A stretch of DNA of 10,153 nt from contig JAUNSQ010000021.1 of assembly GCA_030539135.1 (NCBI GenBank), forward strand, positions 1-10,153. Reading direction: 5' to 3'. Shown one piece after another: positions 1 through 5,758 of this stretch. The number at the start of each line of letters is the position of its first letter. The stretch's first letter is position 1. The translations under genes and the position numbers were made by a program. The notes under the pieces are model-generated. The model had not been told where the DNA came from. It did not search any database and saw only the letters and a list, made by a program, of their open reading frames with translations. Source of the DNA: Synergistaceae bacterium. Its GTDB lineage: Bacteria > Synergistota > Synergistia > Synergistales > Synergistaceae.

Positions 1-74
1 CAATGCAGTATTATCTCGACTCAGCCGTGAAGATAATAGGCGAAGAGCTGGCACGCTGCAAAGCATCAGCCTAG
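1..74 (+). CDS. C-terminal end of an unidentified protein (partial)
   Basis: A plus-strand frame is open from the window edge and ends in TAG at 72-74. The last 23 residues read as a helix-like tail beginning MQYYLDSAVKIIGEELAR and ending in ASA. The Met codon at position 3 is probably internal, since nothing upstream is visible. The gene converges on larO, and the two TAG stops overlap in one CTAG palindrome (71-74), so no room is left for a separate terminator. The family cannot be recognised from so short a tail. The alternative is that this stretch is non-coding DNA downstream of larO. Confidence 0.4.
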   Translation, partial: MQYYLDSAVKIIGEELARCKASA

Positions 75-781
75 CCATCGTCGAGCCCAAACTCATAACG
101 CAGAGCGCCGTCGTCCATAAATTTGTCGAACGGCATGTCGGCGCGCATCTTTCCGCTCTCAAGCAGCACGACCCTTTTGCATACCCGCTTGGCAAATCCA
201 AGGTCATGAGTCGCTATTATCATGCTCTGACTCAGCCCCGAAAGATATTTCGCGAGCTCCCTGCTCGCGCGTATGTCAAGGAACGACGTCGGCTCGTCCA
301 TTAGTATCGTATCCGGCTCCATCACGAGGACGCCGGCAAGCGCGACAAGGCGTTTCTCGCCGCTAGACAGCCTTGAGGTCATGGAGCTCCTTAGCCTTTC
401 GACGCCGAGCGTAGCCATGACCTTATCCGCGCGTCGAGCGGCCGCCTCTTCGTCCATCCCATAGCTCATGGAACCGAAGGTCACGTCCTGCATCACGGTT
501 GGCATAAAGAGCTGGTCGTCGGGATTTTGAAAGACAAGGGCCGTCTTCCTGCGCGCTTCGGCAAGATTTTTTTTCTCAACACGCATGCCGTCTATGAAGA
601 CGTCTCCCTCCGACGGCTGTAGTATGCCGACCATCGAGAGCAAGAGAGTCGTCTTGCCAGCGCCGTTCGCACCGAGCAGCGCGATCCGTTCCCCGTGCTT
701 GACAGTTAGCGATATGTTGTCGACGGCTGGCACGGCATCCGATGGGGCATATTTCACGGATAGATTCTTGACCTCTATCAT
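71..781 (-). CDS. larO: ECF-type nickel importer ATPase (LarO/CbiO/NikO family)
   Basis: This is the ATP-binding subunit that powers an energy-coupling-factor metal importer at the inner face of the cytoplasmic membrane. From the ATG at 781 it is 236 aa. Walker A GANGAGKTT is at about 37-45, the Q-loop glutamine is in VFQNPDDQ (about 83-90), the signature LSSGEKR is at 138-144, Walker B ILMDEPT is at 159-165, and the switch histidine is in ATHD (190-193). The signature has Ser where the family usually has Gly (LSGGQ). A longer reading begins at a TTG at 820 inside larQ, but it lacks a Shine-Dalgarno sequence and adds residues untypical of CbiO; MIEVKNLSV is the usual family start. The gene follows larQ by 19 nt and is last in the lar operon, which implies nickel rather than cobalt as substrate. 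Cobalt transport cannot be excluded from this protein alone. Confidence 0.9.
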   Translation of the reverse strand: MIEVKNLSVKYAPSDAVPAVDNISLTVKHGERIALLGANGAGKTTLLLSMVGILQPSEGDVFIDGMRVEKKNLAEARRKTALVFQNPDDQLFMPTVMQDVTFGSMSYGMDEEAAARRADKVMATLGVERLRSSMTSRLSSGEKRLVALAGVLVMEPDTILMDEPTSFLDIRASRELAKYLSGLSQSMIIATHDLGFAKRVCKRVVLLESGKMRADMPFDKFMDDGALRYEFGLDDG

Positions 782-800
782 TCCAATATCATTCCAATCG

Positions 801-1601
801 TCACCCGATGAACTTTCCAATAAGCTGGCTGATGTTGCATACGCGCGGAACGAGGATGAGCGCGGCCACGGCTCCTGTCAGCAATACGCCTGATGCGGTC
901 ATTGGCGCGGCCCTTCCGATTGAAGACGCTCCGTTGAACCCGCGGCACTTCATGGCCGCGTAGACCCTCTCAGCCCTGTCGAACCCTCTCAGTATCATCT
1001 GTCCTAGAAAACTTCCCATATCTCTTAGGCGCACCCCTCCCTGCTCCGCAGAGCGCAGAGAGTACGCGCAGTACATCTTTGAAGCTTCCTCCAGCAGTAC
1101 GGATATATATCTATACGTTAGGATCAGCTGCAGACCGATGATCTCTGGAACGCGCATTTGTACGAGGCTGCCGTGTATTTTGACGAACGGCGTGGTCGAC
1201 GCAAGGAGCAGCGCGGCAAATACTGTCAGCAGAGTCTTGATGATGAGCGAAAGACATGACAGCATCCCGTATGTGACAGTAATCGACGACAGGTAGAACG
1301 CAGGTTCCCTATTGAAAAATATATTCCCAAGCCCTGCGGCTGCCGCGAATGGCAGCGCAAACGCCGCGCGTTTCAGTAACGGGCCGTAGGACGTGCCAGA
1401 CATGGATGTTGCGATGGCAGGAAAGAACAACATTGGCACAAGCCTGCTAATGCCATACCTAGGAAACGACAAAACAACTAAGATATAAAAGAGCGTCAGA
1501 ACGACCTTTGGTGTCGGATGTATCCGATGTATGACGGAGTCTTCTGCTGCAAGCTGCTCCATCCTTCCGAATATATCGGCCGCTTCGCGCAAATTCGCCA
1601 T
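801..1601 (-). CDS. larQ: ECF-type nickel importer transmembrane coupling protein (LarQ/CbiQ family)
   Basis: This 266-aa integral membrane protein is the T-component that couples the ATPase to the substrate-binding subunit. Hydrophobic spans are visible at about 33-47, 52-66, 79-93, 108-136, 152-170 and 235-252. The cytoplasmic coupling region has the two short Ala/Arg-Ser/Gly motifs of the family: AYSLRS near 179-184, and RAERVYAAMKCRG at 209-221, the latter very characteristic of CbiQ. The ATG at 1601 lies 22 nt after the larMN stop, with only a weak GAGAG as ribosome binding site, so expression may rely on translational coupling. The assignment to nickel rests on the lar context, since CbiQ and NikQ proteins look alike in sequence. 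Confidence 0.88.
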   Translation of the reverse strand: MANLREAADIFGRMEQLAAEDSVIHRIHPTPKVVLTLFYILVVLSFPRYGISRLVPMLFFPAIATSMSGTSYGPLLKRAAFALPFAAAAGLGNIFFNREPAFYLSSITVTYGMLSCLSLIIKTLLTVFAALLLASTTPFVKIHGSLVQMRVPEIIGLQLILTYRYISVLLEEASKMYCAYSLRSAEQGGVRLRDMGSFLGQMILRGFDRAERVYAAMKCRGFNGASSIGRAAPMTASGVLLTGAVAALILVPRVCNISQLIGKFIG

Positions 1602-1623
1602 TAAATGCTCTCGTCGCCAGCCG

Positions 1624-2634
1624 TCAGCTGTTCTTTCTTCTGTGGAAGGCTATCGCGTATCCGACGGCTCCTGTTATCACGAGGACTATTGCGCTGCCTA
1701 CGAGGCCGGCCGTCGCTGTTCCGACGTTCGCGCTCTCCACGCCGCCGCTTCCAAAAGCGTAGTCCGGCATGAACGCCGTCGCGCCTATGATCTTATCCAT
1801 AACATCATACACGGCTCCGCTGCGTACCAGCTCCGCCGTCCCTGCGACTCTCTCCATCGACCACTCAAGCCCGTCGGGGTAGGATGACGCGAACAACGAG
1901 AGACAGCAGCCTGCGAGCAGCGTCAGAAGCGCGAACGTGACAACCAGCTTCTTCATAGGAGCCAGTCTCTCCACCCTTTCGCCTGCCTTCGCGTGCTCAA
2001 GTATCTCCGGTCTCGCCTTGTACACATAGCACAGCGCCATCGAGGTCACGACGCCCTCTACGAACCCGATTGCAAGGTGTATTGGCTGCATTAGCAGGAG
2101 GAACGTTGAGAACGGAAGCTCGGTCACGCCGGAGGCAAATGTTTCAAGCACAACGCATAATGCCCCGAGCTGTAATCCTAGGACTGTGGATAGGATGGAG
2201 GCTGCCGTGATTTTTTTAGCGTTCAGTCCGCCTTTGATAAAAGGACGGAAAACACAGCAATAACCGAACATACACGCGCAGACTCCCATGTTGAAGATGT
2301 TGCAGCCAAGAGCCAGCAGTCCTCCGTCTGCAAAAAAGAGCGCCTGTATTAGGAGTATTATTGTCATTGTCAGCAGCGCTGGATAAGGGCCCAGTATCGC
2401 GGCCAGGAGGATGCCGCCGCCGATGTGCCCGCTCGAGCCGGTGCCTGGGATGGTGAAGTTTATCATTTGCGCCGCGAACACGAACGCTCCCATGACGCCC
2501 ATTAAAGAAATATTCTTTTCATCAAAATCATTATCGTTAGAAATCTTTCTAAGCGAGTACCCGATAATTGATAGCGTTACAGCTGTCATTGCCCCTCCAA
2601 TAGCCGGAGAGAGCAGGGCGTCCGCCATGTGCAT
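1624..2634 (-). CDS. larMN: Nickel ECF importer substrate-specific protein, CbiM/NikM domain fused to a PDGLE (NikN/CbiN) domain
   Basis: This 336-aa membrane protein binds the metal and passes it through the membrane. It starts Met-His-Met-Ala-Asp; in NikM/CbiM the free N-terminal Met and His2 are metal ligands, so the start matters. GGGGG within the end of larC, about 8 nt upstream, supports the ATG at 2634. GSSGHIGGG (67-75) carries His70, the likely counterpart of the third ligand in NikM, and NIFNMG (112-117) is also family-like. The N-terminal CbiM domain covers about 1-205. The C-terminal part has a TM span at about 229-249, the SYPDGLEW motif (251-258), a predicted extracytoplasmic stretch and a last TM at about 305-330, the layout of NikN/CbiN/PDGLE proteins. 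The same M-N fusion is known as Lar(MN) in Lactobacillus plantarum. It begins one nucleotide after the larC stop. Confidence 0.9.
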   Translation of the reverse strand: MHMADALLSPAIGGAMTAVTLSIIGYSLRKISNDNDFDEKNISLMGVMGAFVFAAQMINFTIPGTGSSGHIGGGILLAAILGPYPALLTMTIILLIQALFFADGGLLALGCNIFNMGVCACMFGYCCVFRPFIKGGLNAKKITAASILSTVLGLQLGALCVVLETFASGVTELPFSTFLLLMQPIHLAIGFVEGVVTSMALCYVYKARPEILEHAKAGERVERLAPMKKLVVTFALLTLLAGCCLSLFASSYPDGLEWSMERVAGTAELVRSGAVYDVMDKIIGATAFMPDYAFGSGGVESANVGTATAGLVGSAIVLVITGAVGYAIAFHRRKNS

Positions 2635-2635
2635 T

Positions 2636-3865
2636 TTATTTTCCCCCTTTGTTTATCTGGTTCATAGTCTCGTCCCATATTTCTCTAAATGGATGGGATG
2701 AGCTTGCTGCTGCTTGAGCGACCGACTCGTATTCTGGTTTTGCGCGGCGCACCCCGTATCCCTCGGCGTATTTAACGCGTATCGTGCCGTAACGCGTATC
2801 GACCTGTCCTTCTGACGGGGTAAGGATATATCTCAGACAACGTCTGGTCCTCACACCGTTGGTCGTTGTCTCGCGCAGCAGAATGGCGGCAAACCGCTGC
2901 TCGTCCTTCGGGCGGCACATTACAGTCAAGATCGTGCCAGAGCGTCCCTTTTTCATCGTTGCGGGGACTATGGTCACGTCGAGGGCTCCGTCTTTCATTA
3001 TCTTCTCTGCCGCATACGCCAGAGCTTCCGCCGTCATGTCGTCGATGTTGCAGCAGAGTTCTATGACTTCGTCGCGCTTATCGGTGGATGCCTCGCCCAG
3101 GAACGCACGCAGACAATTTGCTGCGGGGTATTCCTTTTTGCCAACGCCGTATCCGACTCCAGATATCGTCATAAGCGGTGCGGAACAGAACTTGTCAGCG
3201 AAATGTGAGAGAAGCGCGGCCCCTGTAGGCGTGCATAGTTCGCCCGGAATATCTCCTGCATAACACGGGACGTCCTTCAGTAGTTCGACTGTCGCTGGAG
3301 CCGGTACAGGCAGTACGCCGTGAGCGCATTTTATCTGGCCGCTTCCCACCCTTACTGGCGAGGCTTTGATCACGTTGGGGGCGAGCATACCGAAGGCCAA
3401 AGAGACGCCGACTATATCAGCCACCGCGTCAAGGTCCCCCACCTCGTGAAAGTGTATTTGCTCTGCCGGAATTCCATGAACGCGCGATTCGGCCTCCGCC
3501 AAAGCCGTGTATACTTCAATCGCATTCTTCTTAACGTCGTCGGGTATGCCTAAAGAGCATATCTTCTCTTTGATACCATCGAGAGACGAATGGCTGTGTC
3601 CATGGCGGCCTTGTCCGTCGTGTGTATGTTCATGGTTGTGAGTGTGTTCGACGTCGCTTTCCTCTTCGTGCCCGCATATCGACACGCTTATGCGTGTTCC
3701 AGTTATCCCACAAGTCTCTGCTTTCTTTGCTGAGACCTTGATGCGTTTGTCCAGCTCGTTCATCATGCTGAGGAAAGCCTTTTTATCAGGCAGCAGTTCG
3801 TAGAGCGCGGACATTAGCATGTCTCCCGACGCCCCCATATTGCATTCGAGGTAGAGTATTCTCAT
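2636..3865 (-). CDS. larC: Nickel insertion protein LarC (pyridinium-3,5-bisthiocarboxylic acid mononucleotide nickel chelatase)
   Basis: LarC is the CTP-dependent cyclometallase that inserts nickel into the sulfurated pyridinium mononucleotide to complete the nickel-pincer nucleotide. The 409-aa protein begins MRILYLECNMGASGDM, the conserved LarC N-terminus. IHFHEVGDLDAVADIVG (137-153) is a second strong family block, and CTPTGAALL (211-219) and ELCCNIDDMT (269-278) follow. Between 74 and 92 there are eight histidines in an HxHxH pattern, a likely nickel-holding loop. The reading frame is unbroken, unlike L. plantarum, where LarC is made from larC1/larC2 by programmed frameshifting. The ATG overlaps the larB stop (ATGA), and GGAGGG lies about 7 nt upstream. 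The length fits full-length LarC. Confidence 0.95.
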   Translation of the reverse strand: MRILYLECNMGASGDMLMSALYELLPDKKAFLSMMNELDKRIKVSAKKAETCGITGTRISVSICGHEEESDVEHTHNHEHTHDGQGRHGHSHSSLDGIKEKICSLGIPDDVKKNAIEVYTALAEAESRVHGIPAEQIHFHEVGDLDAVADIVGVSLAFGMLAPNVIKASPVRVGSGQIKCAHGVLPVPAPATVELLKDVPCYAGDIPGELCTPTGAALLSHFADKFCSAPLMTISGVGYGVGKKEYPAANCLRAFLGEASTDKRDEVIELCCNIDDMTAEALAYAAEKIMKDGALDVTIVPATMKKGRSGTILTVMCRPKDEQRFAAILLRETTTNGVRTRRCLRYILTPSEGQVDTRYGTIRVKYAEGYGVRRAKPEYESVAQAAASSSHPFREIWDETMNQINKGGK

Positions 3866-4617
3866 TTAGGTCCCTCCATAAGATTTATTCTGTTTGCGAG
3901 AAATCCGGCCCCAAAGCCATTGTCAATGTTGACGACGCTGACGCCTGACGCGCAGGAGTTGAGCATCGAGAGCAGCGCGGCTACGCCGCCGAAACTTGCC
4001 CCGTATCCGACGCTTGTCGGCACGGCGACCACCGGGCAGTCGACCAAGCCTCCTATAACGCTGGCAAGAGCTCCCTCCATACCAGCGGCCGCGACGACCA
4101 CCCGCGCGGATATCAGAGTGTCAATATTCCCAAGCAGTCTGTGCAGACCTGCAACGCCGACATCATAGAGCCGCGTGACACGGCTGCCGAGGACTTCCGC
4201 AGTAATGGCGGCCTCTTCCGCGGCAGGCATGTCGCTCGTGCCGCCGGTGGCGACTACGATATTCCCGACGCCCTGAGATTTTTTACGCGCGACAACGCCA
4301 ATTTTGGCGATGGGGTGGTATTCTATATCGAAATTCGAGAGAAGATCGGCAGTCTCCTGGGAAATGCGGGTAACTAAGATATTTTCGGCTCCATTTTTTA
4401 ACATCGCGCTAACGATCCCGGATATCTGCCCCGATGTCTTCGACTGTCCGTAGATAACCTCGCCCGCGCCTTGGCGCAGCCTCCTGTGGTTGTCGATTTT
4501 CGCGTAGCCGATATCCTCAAACGGCGCGGTCTTTAATTTCATCAGGGCCTCTTCAGGCGTAATACTGCCGCTTTTAACGTTCTCAAGCAGCGCAAGTGTG
4601 TCGTTTGAGCCGTTCAT
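3862..4617 (-). CDS. larB: Pyridinium-3,5-biscarboxylic acid mononucleotide synthase LarB
   Basis: LarB carboxylates C5 of nicotinic acid adenine dinucleotide and hydrolyses it, releasing AMP and pyridinium-3,5-biscarboxylic acid mononucleotide, the first step of nickel-pincer synthesis. The 251-aa product has the helical N-terminal region (TPEEALMKLK near 20-29) and a PurE-like C-terminal domain with VVATGGTSDMPAAEEA (121-136), AAAGMEGALASV (176-187), PTSVGYGASFGG (200-211) and NSCASGVSVVNIDNGFGAG (220-238). Cys222 in that last block should match the cysteine (Cys221 in L. plantarum) that forms a covalent adduct with the pyridine ring. The start at 4617 has GGAG 8 nt upstream and follows the larE stop by 4 nt. 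The frame stays open upstream to 4740, but that part lies wholly inside larE and is not LarB-like. Confidence 0.94.
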   Translation of the reverse strand: MNGSNDTLALLENVKSGSITPEEALMKLKTAPFEDIGYAKIDNHRRLRQGAGEVIYGQSKTSGQISGIVSAMLKNGAENILVTRISQETADLLSNFDIEYHPIAKIGVVARKKSQGVGNIVVATGGTSDMPAAEEAAITAEVLGSRVTRLYDVGVAGLHRLLGNIDTLISARVVVAAAGMEGALASVIGGLVDCPVVAVPTSVGYGASFGGVAALLSMLNSCASGVSVVNIDNGFGAGFLANRINLMEGPK

Positions 4618-4621
4618 AATG

Positions 4622-5380
4622 TCATCTCCGTTCGGTGGTGCGCGGCTTTGGGTCAAATTCCGCGTCCGTGAAAAATTGTTTGAGCTTATCCAATACCTCG
4701 CCGTGCATTTCGTAGAAGCGTGGCATATCTTCTTCCGCAAGTTGGAGCAGCGCGGATGTTCCCCGTACTCTTACGCGAAAGTCCGAGAATCCCATCACGA
4801 AGAGGGCGTTTTCAGCGTCTTCCACGTGCCTCAAGTCCTCGGCTCGTATCCGCGTTCCCGCCGGGATACGCGTTGCGAGACATGAATACGCTGGTTTATT
4901 CCACGTCGACAACCCTGCATCCTTAGACAGCTTTCGGACCTCTGCCTTTGTTATGCCGCATTTCCTTAGTGGAGACAGCACGCCAATCTCACGCAGCGCC
5001 CTCATGCCCGGACGTTCCAGTTCATCGTCGGAGGCGTTTGTCCCGTCTATTATCAGCGTGTGTCCGTCCGCCGCTGCCCGCTCCAATATTTTCGAGAAAA
5101 TGAACAACTTGCAGTGGTAGCACCTATCTTCCGGGTTCGACGATATCTCGATATGTCTGATGATATCCGCCCCAACGACGACCAGCTTCGCAAAGAGCTC
5201 GTCCGCCGTCCGCCTCGCGTCCGCCTCTTCAAACTTTGGCTGGAACGCCGTTTTCAAATAATATGCCGTGTAGTTCGCCCCGTATTCTTTAGCGGCCCAC
5301 AGCAACAACGACGAGTCCGTCCCGCCCGAAAAGGCGAGGGCCCCGCTTGGGTGCCCGGCGAAGAATTCTTCGAGTGTCAT
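4622..5380 (-). CDS. larE: ATP-dependent sulfur insertase LarE for nickel-pincer cofactor synthesis
   Basis: LarE activates the carboxylates of the LarB product by adenylylation and replaces them with thiocarboxylates. The 252-aa protein has the PP-loop ATP pyrophosphatase motif SGGTDSS (18-24), followed by IIDGTNASDD (110-119), GVLSPLRKCGITKAEVR (133-149), WNKPAYSCLATRIP (160-173) and a C-terminal region ending in a polar tail. Cysteines at 87 and 90 (RCYHCK) plus Cys167 (SCLATRIP) give the three-cysteine arrangement described for Thermotoga maritima LarE, which uses an iron-sulfur cluster. The L. plantarum enzyme instead gives up the sulfur of a single cysteine. The start at 5380 has AAGGGGGC about 10 nt upstream. 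It is the first gene of the lar operon, directly behind a terminator-like hairpin. Confidence 0.94.
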   Translation of the reverse strand: MTLEEFFAGHPSGALAFSGGTDSSLLLWAAKEYGANYTAYYLKTAFQPKFEEADARRTADELFAKLVVVGADIIRHIEISSNPEDRCYHCKLFIFSKILERAAADGHTLIIDGTNASDDELERPGMRALREIGVLSPLRKCGITKAEVRKLSKDAGLSTWNKPAYSCLATRIPAGTRIRAEDLRHVEDAENALFVMGFSDFRVRVRGTSALLQLAEEDMPRFYEMHGEVLDKLKQFFTDAEFDPKPRTTERR

Positions 5381-5398
5381 TTGGTATTTGCCCCCTTA

Positions 5399-5437
5399 CA
5401 AAAACAAAAAGAAGGCATACAAAATTGTATGCCTTCT
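5399..5437 (-). terminator. Intrinsic terminator or attenuator just upstream of larE
   Basis: On the minus strand a perfect 13-nt inverted repeat (AGAAGGCATACAA / TTGTATGCCTTCT, arms at 5425-5437 and 5410-5422) is followed directly by TTTTTGTTTTTG (5410-5399). The larE Shine-Dalgarno sequence begins only about 5 nt later and the start codon is at 5380. On the plus strand no T-run follows the stem, so it is oriented towards larE. No minus-strand gene lies between here and the prepilin gene. It must therefore end a short RNA, attenuate the lar transcript, or both. Confidence 0.75.
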
Positions 5438-5538
5438 AGCATGTTTCGCGTCTTCTGACGCTTTTATCCGCGTATAAGTTTTATATATCGACCGTTCTGT
5501 TGCAGCGGCGCTTCTGTGCCGATTTTTCCAGTCGATAT
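5438..5538 (-). promoter_or_regulatory. Structured larE leader or small RNA candidate
   Basis: Read on the minus strand, this stretch can fold into several elements ahead of the terminator. A 10-bp outer stem pairs AUAUCGACUG (5538-5529) with CGGUCGAUAU (5494-5485), with one G-U pair. It encloses a 4-bp hairpin, CGGC/GCCG (5521-5518 and 5509-5506). A separate hairpin, GCGUC-AGAA-GACGC, lies at 5461-5448. I do not recognise a known riboswitch class: it lacks the nickel/cobalt, cobalamin, TPP, SAM, fluoride, ZTP and NAD-I signatures I know. The outer stem's 5' arm overlaps the candidate -10 box, so transcription must start further upstream for it to form; otherwise it is a DNA-level operator. 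Confidence 0.35.
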
Positions 5539-5542
5539 TATA
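5537..5542 (-). promoter_or_regulatory. Candidate -10 box for the lar leader or a short RNA
   Basis: A perfect TATAAT reads on the minus strand here, about 105 nt before the terminator hairpin. No convincing -35 is seen at the normal distance (CAGCAG at 17-nt spacing). The surrounding DNA is A+T-rich, with several overlapping TATA-like strings on both strands, so this is only a candidate. If used, transcription would begin near 5530. Confidence 0.35.
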
Positions 5543-5555
5543 TCATATCATAGCG

Positions 5556-5703
5556 CCGTCTGCTGGTTATAATAAATTACACGGCAGTTTACTCCATAAG
5601 GAGTCATGTTTGTAAAGTGGTCTTCGCTTTCAAATCGAAGAAGCCATAGCAGTCTAAAATTAACAAGCGTTACCTTGTTGTTTATTATTGTTGACTAATC
5701 AAC
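5556..5703. other. Non-coding spacer rich in small inverted repeats
   Basis: No gene was found between larE and the prepilin gene (5381-5758). This part holds several short dyads: CCGT/ACGG (5556-5559, 5581-5584) competing with CTGC/GCAG (5560-5563, 5584-5587); ACTCC-ATAA-GGAGT (5591-5604); TGG.TCTTCG/CGAAGA..CCA (5618-5646); AACAAG/CTTGTT (5662-5679); and GTTGA-CTAA-TCAAC (5690-5703). They could belong to a leader RNA of the prepilin gene or be regulator sites. The last overlaps a -35-like TTGACT. No tRNA or known RNA family was recognised. Confidence 0.4.
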
Positions 5704-5719
5704 GAGTAAACTATACCAT
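5691..5719 (+). promoter_or_regulatory. Candidate promoter of the prepilin-like gene
   Basis: TTGACT (5691-5696) is followed after 17 nt by TACCAT (5714-5719), a 5/6 and a 4/6 match to the vegetative consensus. This would give a leader of about 30 nt before the ATG at 5759. The -35 box lies inside the palindrome GTTGA-CTAA-TCAAC (5690-5703), which could let a regulator occlude it. Confidence 0.4.
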
Positions 5720-5758
5720 AAGGTACAGTCGTATATGCAGTGAAAAGGAGGCAGAGAA

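Noticed and set aside
782..820. TTG start adding 13 residues to larO
   Set aside because: No Shine-Dalgarno sequence precedes it and the extra residues do not fit CbiO family N-termini; it overlaps larQ.
3630..3660. Short tandem repeat or CRISPR-like pattern in the CAT/GTG-rich stretch
   Set aside because: It is the codon pattern of the LarC histidine-rich loop (His-x-His), not spaced direct repeats.
4618..4740. Upstream extension of larB to an ATG at 4740
   Set aside because: It lies entirely within larE, has no LarB similarity and no ribosome binding site; the ATG at 4617 has GGAG at the right distance and the usual family length.
5438..5540. Known riboswitch upstream of larE (NiCo, cobalamin, NAD-I)
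   Set aside because: None of the conserved sequence boxes of these classes could be found; only generic stems are visible.
5591..5660. Possible tRNA-like element (TTCAAAT resembling a T-loop)
   Set aside because: The five bases either side of TTCAAAT do not pair as a T-stem, and no acceptor or anticodon arm could be built.
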